Shown here one piece after another: positions 11,950 to 25,818 of a stretch of 64,000 nucleotides of DNA (position 1 is its first letter; each line of letters begins with the position of its first letter). The position numbers were made by a program, and so were the translations under genes. Location of the stretch: NCBI GenBank assembly GCA_038503035.1, contig JAVSML010019147.1, positions 62,001 to 126,000 on the forward strand, in the 5' to 3' direction. Below the pieces are notes generated by a model. The model worked only from the letters and a program-made list of their open reading frames with translations, ran no database searches and had not been told where the DNA came from. This DNA comes from Crocodylus rhombifer (Eukaryota; Chordata; Crocodylia; Crocodylidae).

Positions 11950-12578
11950 GGACCTACGCAGTCAGGAGGGCTAGCCACACCTTGTCATGCATCCATAGAT
12001 GCATCACAGGCAGATCCAAGAAGGTGACCCTCCCAATCTATACAACACTGGTCAGGCTGCAGTTGGAGTACTGTGTCCAGTTCTGGGCGCCGCACTTCAG
12101 GAGGGATGTGGCTAGCACTGAGAGGGTCCAGAGAAGGGCCACTCGCAGGGTCAGGGGTCAGCAGGGCAGGCCCTATGAGGAGAGACTAAGGGACCTAAAC
12201 CTGTTTAGCCTCCATAAGAGAAGGCTGAGAGGGGATCTGGTGGCCACCTGCAAACTTGCCAAGAGGGACCAGCAGGCAAAGGAAGAGTCCCTGTTCCGCT
12301 GAGCACTACCAGGAGTTACAAGGAATAACGGCCATAAGCTGACTGAGAGTAGATTCAGGCTAGACACCAGGAGGCGCTACTTCAGAGTCAGGGCGGCTAG
12401 GAGCTGGAACCAACTTCCTAGGGAAGTGGTGCTCGCTCCTACCCTGGGGGTCTTCAAAACGAGGCTAGATAGACACCTGGCCGGGGTCGTTTGACCCCAG
12501 CATTCATTCCTGCCCATGGCAGGGGGTCAGACTTGATGATCTGCTCAGGTCCTTTCCAATTCTACCTACTATGAAACT
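11950..12578 (+). mobile_element. CR1 LINE, 3'-terminal fragment
   Basis: The sequence aligns with the last part of the CR1 copy at 30.97-31.57 kb. Its plus frame reads TLSCIHRCI, LEYCVQFWAPHFR, RVQRRATR and [16 protein letters not shown], the C-terminal signature of the CR1 ORF2 protein, followed by a stop at about 12300. The frame then continues through a SWNQLPREVV-like segment to the short 3' UTR (GGGGGTCAGACTTGATGATCTGC) and a degenerate octamer tail. The element is severely 5'-truncated, as is usual for CR1, and cannot move. Confidence 0.9.
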
Positions 12579-12622
12579 ATACTACATGGCTAAGAAACAA
12601 TGATGTTAAAGCATTTTCCTTC

Positions 12623-12623
<1 letters not shown>

Positions 12624-12670
<47 letters not shown>
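12624..12670. repeat. (GA)n microsatellite
   Basis: An uninterrupted GAGA tract of about 43 bp just downstream of the CR1 3' end. Confidence 0.95.
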
Positions 12671-12672
<2 letters not shown>

Positions 12673-15600
12673 GGTGCACGTGCAGCAATCTGAACAGAAA
12701 TTCCTTCTGTGTACAAAAAGGATGTTTGTAATCCTCTAATCCTTTGATTATAAAAGATCTTAAGGGAAACTGTACTGTTCTTGAGATGGAAGAAATGGAA
12801 CTTCTCTAAACTGATGAAAACTAAGCTGCTAATAAGCCGAGAATAATGATCAATTTGTTGGATGAGATGTATTTAATGATGAAATACCAACTGTCGTTTC
12901 TTTTTCCTGTGACTAATAGTGAAGGACATAATAAAAAGCACAATCTTAAGCAAGTCATTATAGTAAGTGCCTGAATACAATGAATGGGCAAAGCTAAATG
13001 GCAAAAAAGTTGGGGACGGAACATCACACATAATAGCTAGGGTCTCTAAAGACTGTCTAAAAAAGAGGACTGTGTTTGACAGGCTCCTCCAGCATAATGG
13101 GCCTTGCTACCCAAAGGAAAAAGTTTGGTTGTACAAGCAATGGACCTTTCTTGGAGGCAAGTATCAGACTGTGGGGTGAGCTCCATGCAGGAAATAAAGG
13201 CCAGAAAAATCCTCCCTACCCTCTAAGTGCCAGAGGAGTGAGGTCATGGAAGCCTACTCCACATAAAGACAGCTGCCATATATGTTCAGCAATCCTGTAC
13301 ACATTCCTAGTCCTGTAATGAAGCAATCCACTGCCTGGCCAGTTCTCTCCTGGGGAGAAGATGAGAGAACTAGACACAGCAGATGTTAGTCATGCTACTT
13401 AATTTGCATGGCTAGAAGGTGCTCAGATTGTACAGGTAAAAGGGGGAGTAGGAAACTCTCTATGGAACAGAGTAGATTAAGAGGACTAGCTCAGAGGGTT
13501 CTATGATGACATGACTTCATTGTACAGAATTTCCTCAGCAATGTTGTATCGTTGGGTATGGATTTGGGGTTGGATACAAATGACTTGATTGAAATAAATT
13601 AGCCAATGACTTTACCTTTTTTTCCTATTTGCCAGTAGATCCTGGTTTCTGCAAACGTGTATGTTATTTGTGAGTGTTTGCTGAATGGTGCTGAATGAAC
13701 CATTTCCACCCTCTGAGTTTGTTGTGAACTGTTTATTGTGGCAAAGTGCCATTTCTTATTCATAGGCTGTGATTGCACACTTGAGTCAGATGTGCTGAAA
13801 AACAGCTAGGATTCTGCTTCAATATGAGCCTCTTTGGGTGCCTTATCTCAGCTACTCTATCTCCCTGACCAAATCACACCAAATGTGATAAGCAGGTGGG
13901 GAGCACTCCAGAGACATGGATAGACTCTTTATTCTGGTGATCCTTGTTTGGCAGACTGGGTCATTTAAGTAGGCATAAATTAGAAAGGTCTTGAGGTTGC
14001 CCTAAGTTATGCCAGGGGTCAAACCACATATTCTTTCCCCATTCTTCTCAGAAAAGGTGGGCAAAGTTCACCTTGTGATTCCTTCCCCATAGGTGCACAC
14101 TGCTTTCCTTGGCACAACCATTAAAAAATCTGGCCCCTGATGATTCTTTTTTCCATGACTGGATGGCTGAAATTTTTTAAATAGGAGAATAAGGGATTAT
14201 GAAGGATAATACTCATGCTTATCTGTAAATACTGATGTCTGTGAACAGCAGCTGTTCTCCAGGCAAAAATATCAACAACATACTCACCTGCACAAATGTG
14301 CATGAATAGATAACTGAAGGAAGGTGCCTCTTCCTGATCAAACCAGGCAGCCACTTGGAACTGGAATAGAATTATCTAACCCTGTGGGTCAGTTGGTTGG
14401 CCAGGTCTCACTCCAAGTGTTGGGTGATGTGACAGCATGGTTAAGGTATCTTTCTGTAAAGCCAGAGTTGTACGTTTTGACTTTTGAGCCTTGACTTGGA
14501 TTAGAGCTATAGGCTATCCATAGTCACCCAACTTGTGAGTGACACTTGGTCATTTGGGTTGGGAATTGGGAACAGCTGGATGTGATGCTGTTTACCTTGT
14601 TCCCTGGTGTACGGCTGACTACAAAAATTGGTGTAGCCTGATGGCCTATATTGGTGGACTGCCTGGGCAGAACTTGGGCCTTTTTGGAATGTTAAATTAT
14701 TCAGAGTACTACAGATTAAAAACTGAAATACCCAAGGACTGCCCGGACTGACAGGATCTGCAGTGGTTGATCTGCATGTATGGAACCACACCAGTGGAAT
14801 GTGGGGTTTTCTCTGGTCTAAGACCTAGTGTGAGATTACACGCCTCTGCCCTGTGTGTGTAAAACTCCCAGTCTAGACAGACCCTTAGCTGAGCTGCAGT
14901 TCAGTTATGCTGTGCTTAATGAATGGAATGCAAAGTCAGGGTCAAATAAGTGACTGAACACTTCCAGACTTTGTCCACACCATCTGCTCCCTTATGAGAC
15001 CCTCCAAATGGTAATGTCACTCACAGTGTATTGTACAGTGGCTTGCGAGGTGATTGCACCTGCTTTCTGGGTTCGCTGGGGTCCTCAAGCTTAGTGAGGC
15101 TTAGATAGGCTCCTGAATTCTTTGACTGGTGGTGGGAAGCTGCTCCCAAAGCTGCTTGCAGCACCAGAATGAAGCCTCACTCACAGCAAGTGGATTGGGC
15201 CTGCCATCCATCCCTCCCACCCTAGTAGTGAATGAGTTAATTCTGTGGGCAGCTGGGTTCACACTTCTTGGTGCTATTGTTCCAGACACTCTGCAGACAC
15301 CTCCGCTTCAGCTCTGCTCTGTTCATATCTTTGAAGCTTCCTTCACAGCTGTCATAACTTTCTAGTTTTTTCTTTTTTTATAAATGAAAGTCTTGATTCT
15401 GAAGATGGAGACGGCAGTTGGAGAGCGGGACTGGGTGCTGTGCTGCTGCTGGCTTGGAGCCCTGCATACGGCTAATTAATGAGCACCATGTGCATGGGGT
15501 GTAGACACCTGTCATGTTTGCAGATAGCACCTCAGGAACATGTTTTTATGATTGGACAACTGCAGGGACAGCAGGGCATGAAGGGATAAGGCCTGGCTTG

Positions 15601-17780
15601 GAGGGGGCCAGGACACTGTAGGTTTTATGCTATAAGGCATCATGACCCACACAAAGCTCCTGATGGTATTACAGAGATGGACTTCTCCCTCCCTATATCC
15701 AAGCTATTACATGAACTGAATACAACATGCCATGAACTGATTGGTTCTTTACCTGGACAACTGCATCTTACATGCACTGTGTGCTATTAGTCTGACATCC
15801 CCACATGTTCACTGCTCCATTGCCCTGTGCGGTGCAGCCCACTCCCTTGAGAGACACAGCCTGTAGAGTTCTACTCCACCCCAGTTGCTCCTGCCATCAT
15901 GGACCTGGGAGTCTGTAATGCATCTGTCACTGCTGCCTACTGTGGCTTGCCCCTCTGACAACTCTATCTATCACAGCATACCCCTCAGCAGGATGCTGCC
16001 TGCCCCTCTGATATTCCTGCTCTGTGATTCTTTTCCCTGCTCCTTGAAAAACACCCCCTGCTACTTCTTTCTTGTTTTCTTGTCATCTCTTCCTTTTCAG
16101 CAGTTTCTTGAATGTCTCAATAAAAAAATATGTAACTATTAACTTCTCTTTCCCATTACTTTCTTGAGTTTTTATAGATTACAGAGATTCTCGCCTGAGT
16201 GTTATAGATGTGCAAGCACTAAAATAAATACTAGCCACATCAGCCTTGACATTCAATTATCTGCCACTCCAGAGTCTTGCCGGCCTGTCTGTCCCCTCAC
16301 ACCCCACCCCATTGCCCCTTTTTCAGCACTGAATGGCAGGCTTTCGCTCACATGCAGCATTTCTTCTTGTCAGCTGTCTGCACCAGCTGGAAGGGTACTT
16401 GTTAACAAGCCAAGAGAAATTAAAAAATGGGGAATGAAATTTTCCCTTTACTGCTGACAAACCGAGACTAACAACAAGCATCGTTCAGATTAACTGGCAC
16501 TGGGAACATTGAGTCGGGGCTGGTGCTTCTATAAAGAAGCACTAGAGTTTTCTGCAGGCATGACCTGCCTCTTGGCTACACGCAGTGATAGAACTACACC
16601 AGCATGACTCACTTATTGGAGACCCAGGCCTCCTGTCCCTCCTCGTCCCGGCTGTCAGTAGTGTCCCCTGCTTTGAGCTGGAATGCAACAGGTCCTCATC
16701 CATGGCCACTCTCCTCGGTGCTGAAAAGGAGCTGCTGAGAAATGCCTTCAGAGCCTCTCCATGGCGATGCTGCCCTTTCACTGCACTGCTAGGCTTTGAG
16801 TAAAGTGGTGTGCATGTGTCCCAGTGCACTCAGCCCAAGGAGTGCTCTGCTACATCCAGGGGCTTTGCCCTCCCACCTGTGTGGGGAACCAGGTGTGGAA
16901 GGGAGACTTTCAGGGTAGGGTGTGTGGAGAGCAGATACTGACAGAATGGGACCTCACCACCAGGCCCAGCATTCCCAGAAACATGGTGTGTGCTAAAAAC
17001 CAGCCTCAGTTTCTGCTGGTTTTAGATGTGATGACAAGATAGGGCAGGCTGTGGGCAGTGTGATGAAAATAAATGGCTGCCACTCACACCATGCCCAGAG
17101 GCAATTGTAATGCCATGTGAGGCCACTGTGTGCTTTAAACACGTTGATGTGTGCTGAAAAATATCAGCAAAGCCCACTACCCCACTGAAGCTATGTCTGA
17201 GGGAAGATTTGCAGACCTAATGACAGGATTTCACTCATAGTGGGGAAATAAGAATAGTTTTGTATATCCAGTCACCCATGTACTTTATAATGCACATGTA
17301 TACTGGCCTATCTCTTCCAGATGTGTTAAAAAAAGCTGTAGCTAGATACCAGTCAGTACTAAGGTGCCATTATTTTTTATAAACTAACTGAATGTTCTCT
17401 AATGCATTTTGGAACACTATTGTAAATAATTAAACCCAAAATGCAGTTGTCAGAGTAAGTGAACAAAAGATTGCCCTGTTTCCCACATGCAAAGAAAAAA
17501 ATCACACCATTTTTTGAATATTTGTTGCAGGTTAAAAGAAGCACCAAAGAAAAAACTGATGTAAGGCTGCCAGGCAGACAAAGAGAGCAGCAGGGGGGAG
17601 AGGAGGGGTACTCACATAGTCAGATCATCCTTCCTGGAAGAGCTTCACTGTTCCATGAAGATAGGGAGGCAGATTTTATGCATTTAAAGGTGTTATACAT
17701 GGAAAAAACAATACCATATGTATATCTACCAGATAAACGTTTTAGAGCACAAAGATATGGCCAAAGTATCTCAACTTCAT
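12671..17780. other. Unique-looking DNA, no recognised gene
   Basis: Over 5 kb has no ORF with recognisable protein content. A possible very decayed MIR lies near 14400-14500. A TAAT-rich segment at 15450-15560 could be regulatory but is not diagnostic. Confidence 0.4.
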
Positions 17781-17862
17781 GGTCCATCTAGTCTCCAGTT
17801 AGATGCTTCACAGAAAGGTACAATAATTACTACATTGTTGGCAGTGATGGACTGGCTGGCTC
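17781..17862. repeat. Short fragment of a reptile L3/CR1-like 3' repeat
   Basis: GGTCCATCTAGTCTCCAG...AGATGCTTCACAGAAAGGTAC follows the word order of the repeat at 49290-49560 (GGGTCAGACCAATG...ATCTAGCCCAGT...AGCAGATAC). The fragment is short, so the call is tentative. Confidence 0.45.
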
Positions 17863-18359
17863 GCACTGAAATTTCTGCAGTCCCCTAATAATTATCCTAG
17901 AAGCATGAGGCTTGTACTTGATTGTGCTTATTCACTCATTCCCTCATTTGCAAAAATCCTCTACTTCCACACTGATCTCCAAGTCATTAGCACAAATTAC
18001 CAAGCTTCTTGTTTCAGAATCAGCCTGAAAAGTTACAGAACCAGAGGTGTTCTTTGAATATTGTGTGTGCTCTGTGCTGAACTGTAATGTAATTGTGTTG
18101 TAACCCACATGGGTGAAGACGACTGGAATGGTAAGAATTACCACTGATGTTGGATAGCTCATTTTTTTGCAAGGTTGTAATTGAACAAAGAGCATTACAA
18201 AGGTAAGACTAGGGGTCCTGTTGAATAACTGCCAAAGTGAGTGTTTGATAATTGGAGCTGACCTCTTAAGTTTCCTCTGTGTGATAAGAGTCTCAACTAA
18301 AATTACGTTTTTGTTACTGAGCTAAGCAGCCAAGACCCAAATATGTCAAGTCAGGCTGT
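17863..18359. other. No recognised feature
   Basis: Unique-looking DNA without a supported exon or repeat. Confidence 0.4.
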
Positions 18360-18371
18360 AGCTGGCCAGGA

Positions 18372-18590
18372 CTGGGGTGTTACCTCAGGGTTGGGAGAAG
18401 CCAGTAGGTCAGAAGCCAGGAGGTCTGTCCAGAAAACTGAGTTGGAGGTCCAGGGGGTCAGGCAGAATGTAAAGTTAGGGGGACTAGCTGGGTTAGGTAT
18501 CCAGGAGGTCAGGCCAGAGCTGGATTGAGTATCTTGAGGGTCAGGCAGAATGTGAGGTTGAGAGACTAGCCAGGTCAGAGAATCCATTAG
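18372..18590. repeat. 83-bp minisatellite, about 2.6 units
   Basis: The word GGGTCAGGCAGAATG recurs at 18455 and 18538, a period of 83 bp. About 50 bp after each copy is over 80 percent alike. A more diverged unit precedes them from about 18372, recognisable from GTCAGAAGCCAGGAGGTC. The array is dominated by AGGTC/GGGTCA words. Confidence 0.75.
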
Positions 18591-20884
18591 AGTTGGTAGC
18601 AGCACAATTAAAAAATGCAGCAGCCTAGGTACAAGATTGTACCTTGCTGCCCAGACATTTCCCCTTCTCGGTTGGGAGCTTATATGGGAAGGGGTAAGAG
18701 GTCAGTTGACCTTGGCTTGACAATCTGGTGGCAGGGAGTGGGCACGTGCCTGGGGCCAGATAGAGTGTTCTGGCCACCTGCATCTGCCTCAGTGTTCTCA
18801 CATACGGGGAAGTGACAGACCGGTGAGGGGAGGCCAAGGCCATGGTCTTGCACAAACACACACTTACCTCAACAAAGGGGAAGATCCTACCCAGCCCAAA
18901 ATTCTGGATGCATCCTGCAAGGCAGTGTAAATGTTCACATTGCACTGACTTAACTTTAAATGTGTGCTTACATCCATCCTATTCAGTGAAGCACTTAGCC
19001 ACATACCTAAGTGGCAGTGGACTACCATACATGTGACTACATACCATAGGGTAAAGTTAAATCCAAGGTACTTAGGCACATGCTTAAAGTTAAGCCAGTG
19101 CTTAACTGCTTGGCAAAAGTTGAGGTTTACTTGGATCTCAGCCTATGGTGTTTGGAAAGATATACGTGGTCCTTTAAGAATCTCTACTCCATAAAGTGAT
19201 TGATAGAACAGAGCAAACAAAAACAATCTGGAATAGTTTGTTGGGATAGTTTAACCTGATGACCCTGCCTTGACTCAGGACATTGGACTTCAGTGACCCG
19301 AGGTCACTCCCAGCCTGATTTTTATCTAAGTCAATGAGATTTTCTTGTCACAGTTTGGCAATAACCCCTCTAAATTCCTTCTCTGGACCTCAGAGCAACC
19401 AAATAAAACCCCTTTCTTTGGTGGATCCACCCCAGAGTTTGCAATGCTCCCTGTGCTTTGGGAGTTTAGTCTGAGTCTTAGAATCCCTTCAGAGGTGCAT
19501 TGCCTTGATTTAAGTCACTCATAACAGCCACAACTGCCTCTGCCTTGGAAGGCTGTTTTCTGACATGGCCATGCCATTAAAATACTTTGTCAAGAAACTC
19601 TTTGCAAAGTCCTATCTTTCTCACAAGGACAGAAACTTCCCCAGGACCCTTCTGGGCTTAATATGAGAATGCATCTGGTCATCTTGTCATTTGTGGTTTG
19701 ACTGAGGGAATGGCTAACTTTCTATGATTCCTCTTGTAAATAGTAACAAGACAGAGTCTGTCAGCAGGAATGGGGTTGGCATGAAAGGTCTAGCAATGGA
19801 TTTAGTGAGCACAGAGCCATTGATCAATCTAAATCAGGGGCAGCCAATATTTAGCCCAATGAGAGCCTGACTTCTGACTGGCTGGTAGTAATGTAATTGC
19901 ACGCTCCTTAACTCCCATTATATATGTGCGAGGCCCACATGCTTCACCTGTTTAAATCTTCAGGAGTGGCTGCTAACTCAGAGTAGATGTGGAAATGTGT
20001 GTAGCTCTGATCTTAGATGTGTGAGTGTTTCCCCCTGCTGTTCATCATGAATGTGCAGAGGATGGTAGCACACTAGGGTGGTGAGGAAAAAAGAGCAGCG
20101 CTTCTCCAGAGACATGGGCAGCACAAGCCATTTTGATTTTGTCTGCTTTTCCCAAAGAGAGACCCCATTTCCATCCCACTTTGGGGATTCTCGGTTTGCA
20201 GCTGGATTGTATTGATTACAGCTTCTAATACCTGACTGCTGGATCTTGTAGGAGTAAGTGTCAAAATATAAATCCAGGTACATGAGGAATCATCAGCTCC
20301 CTAAAAGTGCATCCAGCTTTCCAGAAAACTGTTCCTTTCAACTCACTCCTGCAAGCCAAAGCTGCAGCCTGTAGGATCCAGCTCAGAAGATCAAAGCCAC
20401 AGGCAATAAACAGCTGCACCTGCCATGACCTGAGCCAACTCTGAGACAATGATTCAGTCTATAGATTTTCCCCATTGCTGTCCTCCAATAACTGTCCATG
20501 TGCAGAGATCAGCAAAACTGTTGATTCACGATAGGGTCCTGCTGGGGAGGAGTCACCTCAGCTGCCATTCCTTTCTATCGCACCTAAGCCCTGCTGCTGC
20601 TTTGGATCTGCCTTACGTAACTCTAAGCCCTGCTTGCCTGACCTGCATTTTGTCATACACACCCCAAAGCCCTCCTTTCCCAGGGCAGAAGCTGTACAAA
20701 GAACATAGCTGAGCTTGCAACAGACTGCCTGCGGGGTGTTGCTCAGACCACTGACACTGTGCATGTGCATGTGTATATGTGTGCATGTGTAATGCCAGAG
20801 CAGTACTTACTACTGCCAACGCATAGGAAAGCTCTCCTTAATGCATGTGATAAAAGTCTCTGGTTGCTTGAGCTGAAGTGTCAT
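18591..20884. other. Unique-looking DNA; possible decayed DNA-transposon end at about 19837
   Basis: No exon is supported. CAGGGGCAGCCAATATTTAG at 19837 resembles a hAT terminal repeat, but no convincing partner end was found. A short GTGCATGTG-type simple repeat lies near 20759-20790. Confidence 0.35.
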
Positions 20885-20887
20885 GAT

Positions 20888-21170
20888 GGGATAGTGTGGC
20901 CCAGTGGATGGAGTAAAGGATTGAGGGTTAGGAGACCTGGGCTATATTTCTGGCTCTGCCACTGAGTTGCTGCATGACCTTGGTCAAGTTGCATCCTTGT
21001 CCTGTACCTCAGTTTCCTTTCCCCACAGACTGTCTGTCTTGTCTATTTGTACTTCAGGACAGGAACCATCTCACACAATATGTTTGTACAATGCCTGGCA
21101 CATTGGGATGCTGGCCTAAGCTGGACTTTCTGGGCATGATTGTAATATAGTGCCTGGCAGAATAGGGTCC
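20888..21170 (+). mobile_element. MIR/CORE-SINE, well preserved, with reptile tail
   Basis: The order is clear: GGCCCAGTGGATGGAGTAAA, TTAGGAGACCTGGG, TGGCTCTGCCACTGAGTTGC, GCATGACCTTGGTCAAGTTG, TGTACCTCAGTTTCC, then the tail TTGTACAATGCCTGGCACA and a second tail-like CCTGGCAGAATAGGGTCCTG. This is the best MIR in the window. It is an inactive SINE. Confidence 0.85.
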
Positions 21171-24100
21171 TGTCCCACAAAAGGGGCTGCTAGGCACTAT
21201 CATGTTGTAACTAATGCAGGGACAAGTTTTGTCTCCCCACGGCTGAGCTTAATATTTCATGCCTGTTGTCTACAACACGTTTCTTTGTTACAGCACTAAT
21301 GGCAAATGCCAAGACTGCTGCTGTAGCTCCCACTGGCAGGGCCTCTGTATTGGGACCAAAGTTTGTGTCTGCAGGTTCCAGCAAGTTCCAGGCAGAGTAT
21401 GGCAGCCAGTCCCCACCATCATGAGACCATGCCATTCTCATATGTGCTATGACATGAAAACACTATCATTATGCTGGTGGTATTAAAGTTTGGACATGGC
21501 TTGCCCAGCAAGTTCCCAGTGACCTCCAAAAACCCCAGCAAGGCATGCTGGGAAGCACATTGCCTACTGCTGTCATAAAGGAAAAAAATGATGGAATAAT
21601 TGCCAAAGTCCTTCATTTCCCAGACTCTATCCCAGGTTTATGATGCAAAACGTTTTAAAAGGGTGAATAATTAAACAGTAATCATAAAGAAGTCCATCAA
21701 AAGTACTGAGCGACTCAACTGTACTGGGGCCTGGGCTCTGAAGGGGTGTTACCTTTGGGATGCTGAGCACTAGGGAAGGAGGCACCGTGGCCTCATCCTG
21801 CACACTGGGGCCTTTAGTACTGCAGGCAAGAGAGGATTTGGGGGAGGATAAACAGCTTCATTTGCTCTATTTGTTCTGAGGAGTAAGGCAGATATTTTTC
21901 ATTTGCTGAATAGGTCCCCATGGCAGAATCTGTTTTCAGGCTGGCCAGTGCAGGGGGTGTTTCTCTTGGCAAGACCCAGGCTCAGTAAATAACCCAGAAT
22001 TCATGCTTGATGGATGCTCACTCCCCACCAGCCTGTCTCCTGAGATCTATATATAATTCTCTTTCCCATAGCTCAGCTGTAAATTCAAGGTGATTCACAG
22101 CAGGTCTCTCTGCCAGCAGCTGTTAAAACCCCATACCCCTTGCTGGAGAAGGGCAGGGCTTTGTGGGACAGCTGGTGTGTGGAGGTTATGGGGTGTGGGT
22201 GAGATGGTTTGGGTAGATTAGAGTACGGGTGGTTTCTGTGGCTCTCCTGAAGGATGCAATGATTTCCATTTGTTAAGAGGCTTCCCCTGGTTTTGGATCT
22301 GGGCACTGGCACTTCCTAAATGGATCTGTAGTAGGTGAAGCCAGTGAAGTCAGGCCAATTTGCATCAGGTCAAATGGGATAGAAAGTAGTCACTTGAGTG
22401 GGAGAGGGTGTGAACTATGGACTCTCTTACCCTAGAGTTTTACTCTGTAGTAAATGGTCTTTATACTAAGGAAGTGGGTAGAGTGGCTGCCCAGAGGAGG
22501 AGCTGATACAGTACTTGACTCATGGCCTGGAGATACCAGTTTGCATTGAGAAAATGGCTACCTGGGCATGGGACTGACAGGACATTCCACCCAGTCATCT
22601 TGTCATGTAGTAAAGTGACTGCACGTCTTTCAAGGGGTAACTCTACCCTGGGTGCAAGTGATTTACCAAACAGTAGAGCTATGGAGAAGGCACATACCAT
22701 GTTTCTACCATTTAGTGTTAGGTGTCTTCACCCTAAGAGAAAACCCTGCTAAATCTCTGCAGGCATGGACACTTCCTCACCCTTAGGCATGCCTGGCTGG
22801 GTGCCTGTTTCTGAGAACACTGGCAACTTCTCTTAGACCTGCCCTGGCAGCGCAGCTGTGGCCAGGAACAAGCTGAGGAACAGGATGGAAGAAGTGTGCT
22901 TTGCTTCCAGTGCTGGTGGTCACCAGCTCCCCTGTCCTTTCCCAGCACTCAGCTGGCACAATTCAATCTGGTGTTGGGAATTTCTGTGATGCTGAGGGAA
23001 GGGAGGGAACATCATGAAGCTGTCTAGGGCTCCCTGAGCCTCCCCCAGGCTCAGTATTAGAGTAGCAGAGAGGTGCCCTACATTATGACCCTGGTATAGG
23101 GCCCCCATAGAGCAATGGAGATGGCTCAGCAGAAATTTGCTCAGCCACACCACATGGCATGGCCTGTTCTGCCTCAGGCATGCCCCCTACACTAGAGATG
23201 GGAGAGCTGGTTCAGAGGCTCTGCCACCTCTGTGAGCCTGGTGCCAGTGGGACACACAAAGAGCAATGCTGTGGTAGCTGTTTGCAGCCAGCATCACTTT
23301 GTACCACCAGTGCAGCATATTGTAAATGGTGTCAGCTCAAAAATCTGGGCACTGGATATTAGTGACTGTCCCATGTGTGCCCCCATACCTGCATGGGTTT
23401 CATGTATGTGTCAGAGCCAACCCATCTCCAGCTCACATCAGGCTGTGAATGAAATGGGTGTGATGAGTTTTTACAGTGAGCCCAGTACATTTGGGTCAAT
23501 TGCAGTCTTGGGTCATACTGTAGGAGACTCTAGTGCTTGAACTAAAGAAGTCCTTTGGCTAGTAGCAGTAATAGATTTATTCAGCTGAACTAACCTCTAA
23601 GGGGAGACAAAGGCACACACTATGGTAGTATGGACAGCATTTCTATTAAAGAGGTGGAATTATTCATATAAATATGTTGGGTAATAGGAGAAGAATAGAA
23701 TGGTAATGTTTATCCCCATGAAACTCATCTATAAGAATGAATTTTTCTATCGTATTTTGAAACATTTCTGCTTTTTGAGGAAAGCAAGCAAGCAAACAAA
23801 CAAAAAAGCAAAAGTTCAGCTTTCCATTGTTGAAAGTGGAAATATTTGGGGCTTCTGTTTTTTGTCAAGTAGTCCATTTTCTGTTGGCAAAATATTTAGA
23901 GAGTGATTTTGCACGAACCATAAATACAGAAGTTTTGAAAATCTAGTGTAGACAATTCCATTACCAACCCCCTGTCAGTGAAGGCACCCATCTCTGCTCT
24001 CCTGAGTACAGAGAGCTGAGCATCCTCTTTAATCTCTTGACACTTTGAAGATTGGGTAGAATAAAATGGCCCAAAAAAATCCCTGATGCATGAGCTCTCT

Positions 24101-24769
24101 AGGAGACCTTGCCCCTGAAGGAAAGTTGTCCACTATGGTTCTACTCTCAGATTGCATATTGATTGCTCACCATAGACAGGAATGAATGGATGCAATGCAG
24201 GAAGTCCATCTCATGCAAAATACAGCAAGCCTGCCTTTCCACTGGGACAGGCTGCTACAAGCACATTACCCTTGTGCTCAGCTTCATCCATTGAATCTAG
24301 TCTACAGGTATAGGCATGAGCCCCAAATCTAGCAGTAGATCAGTACCCTGATACTTCCCCCTCTCTGACCTTCCAAAACGTTGTGGACAATATAACTCAA
24401 AGTCCAGAGTGAAATGGAAGAGTGGGGGAGATGAAATGTTTAAGGCCCTTGGAACTTGACCATAGAACAGACTTTCAGAGGAGATGAGCCTGATCTAAAG
24501 TTCTGTCACCTCTGCCATGATGCAAGGTACTTCTGTGTTAAGAAACCTCATCACCATAACTGAATAAATGGTAGACACCTGCCTGGAGTGGAACTGTTTA
24601 TAATCAGGAAAAGAAGGAGAATGATAGTCTCCACAGTGTGATCCCTATGTATATCTAATTGACTAGGCAAGGCTGAAATCCAATGCAAAATATGTGTTAT
24701 AGAAAAACCCTGCAACAGCAACAGAGATAATTGGAAAAGGAGGAAAGAAAACCTGTGATTTTGGCCTTG
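21171..24769. other. Unique-looking DNA, no recognised feature
   Basis: No convincing exon or named repeat. Many CA/TG-rich and moderately GC-rich stretches have no diagnostic structure. Confidence 0.4.
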
Positions 24770-24848
24770 AGTTTGCACAGCACCTAGCACAATGTGGGGT
24801 CCTGGTATATGGCTGGAGCTCTGAAATGCTACTGCAGTACAATGTAAG
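24770..24848 (+). mobile_element. MIR-type SINE 3' tail
   Basis: GCACAGCACCTAGCACAATG, GGGTCCTGG, GCTGGAGCTCTGAAATGCTAC and AGTACAATGTAA match the 3' end shared by sauropsid MIR-like SINEs. The core is not preserved. Confidence 0.65.
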
Positions 24849-25689
24849 ACTCTGAACCCAGATCTGCTGCCTCTGTTTTACACAGGCAGGCATTCAGCTT
24901 TAGAACTGGGTCTAAAATGGGCCCCTCTGAAACCATGGCTGATAGACTGCTGTTCTACAGCAGGTTGGGGGGAGGAGGGGTGCTGTATGAAAGCCCCGCT
25001 AGGTATGTGGGCAGCAGGGGTCACATTGCCCTGGTTTTATGGCTGCTTTGTGTTTTGGCCCCCCATTTTGTTTGCAAATCGCTGTGGCGTTTCGTGTGAA
25101 CCAGCACCCAGTCCCCTACCCCCAGGAGCAAAATTACTTATTGATTTTTGGAAGGAGCTGTCCCTTATTACTCTCTATAATCTCCTGCCTGATCATAAAC
25201 ATGACGAGACAGTGGTGCTGCTAGTGGCCACTGATTTGTGAGGGTGGTGTGAAAGTGAGCAGTGTGAATAGGCAGGAATTTGAGCCAGTAGGGGAGAGAG
25301 ATGCAGGTCACCGCTGCCTGACAGTCTCCTCCGGGCTCTGCTGTGGAGCTGATGGGAGCATTGGAGATGGAAGGGAAGCACCCTCATGATCTGGTCAGGG
25401 TCTTAAATTCAGGTGGTCTCTCTTCTTGCTGTTTGTGATATGGGGGCATCCAGCTATGTGAATTGAGGACAGGGCATCTACTGAGCCCAGACTGTGGGGC
25501 AAAGTTCTGTATGTGGGTCTTTTTATCCAGTCCCCAATAGATGCAGTTTCAAGTTGTATTAAAATATGAAGGGACCAGTGTATACCTATGTGTGAGTATG
25601 CTCAGTAATACAGATGTGTATGTGTACAGATGTGTGCCCAGATGTATACCGGGGATGTGTGCATGAGTGCAAAAAAAACCCCACACTCA
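24849..25689. other. No recognised feature
   Basis: Unique-looking DNA upstream of the CpG-rich block. TG-rich simple sequence lies at 25585-25670. Confidence 0.4.
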
Positions 25690-25812
25690 GGTAGGCTCTG
25701 GAGCGGTGAGAGACGCGCGGGTGAAGCCCGCTGCGCCCCCACTCCCCCGAAGCCCCCCAGACACCCCCTCAGCAGCCGCCGAGCCCCCTGCCGACCCCCA
25801 GCACAGCCGGAG

Positions 25813-25818
25813 GTAAGC
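25813..25818 (+). promoter_or_regulatory. Candidate plus-strand splice donor
   Basis: CCGGAG|GTAAGC matches the vertebrate donor consensus well. It would end a GC-rich exon covering about 25700-25812. The strand and start of any transcript are unknown. Confidence 0.4.

Noticed and set aside
16112..16126. Polyadenylation signal AATAAA as the end of a gene
   Set aside because: Isolated AATAAA words are common in AT-rich DNA; no upstream coding exon supports it.
19837..19990. hAT-like element starting CAGGGGCAGCCAAT
   Set aside because: Only one end is recognisable; no matching right end or duplication was found.
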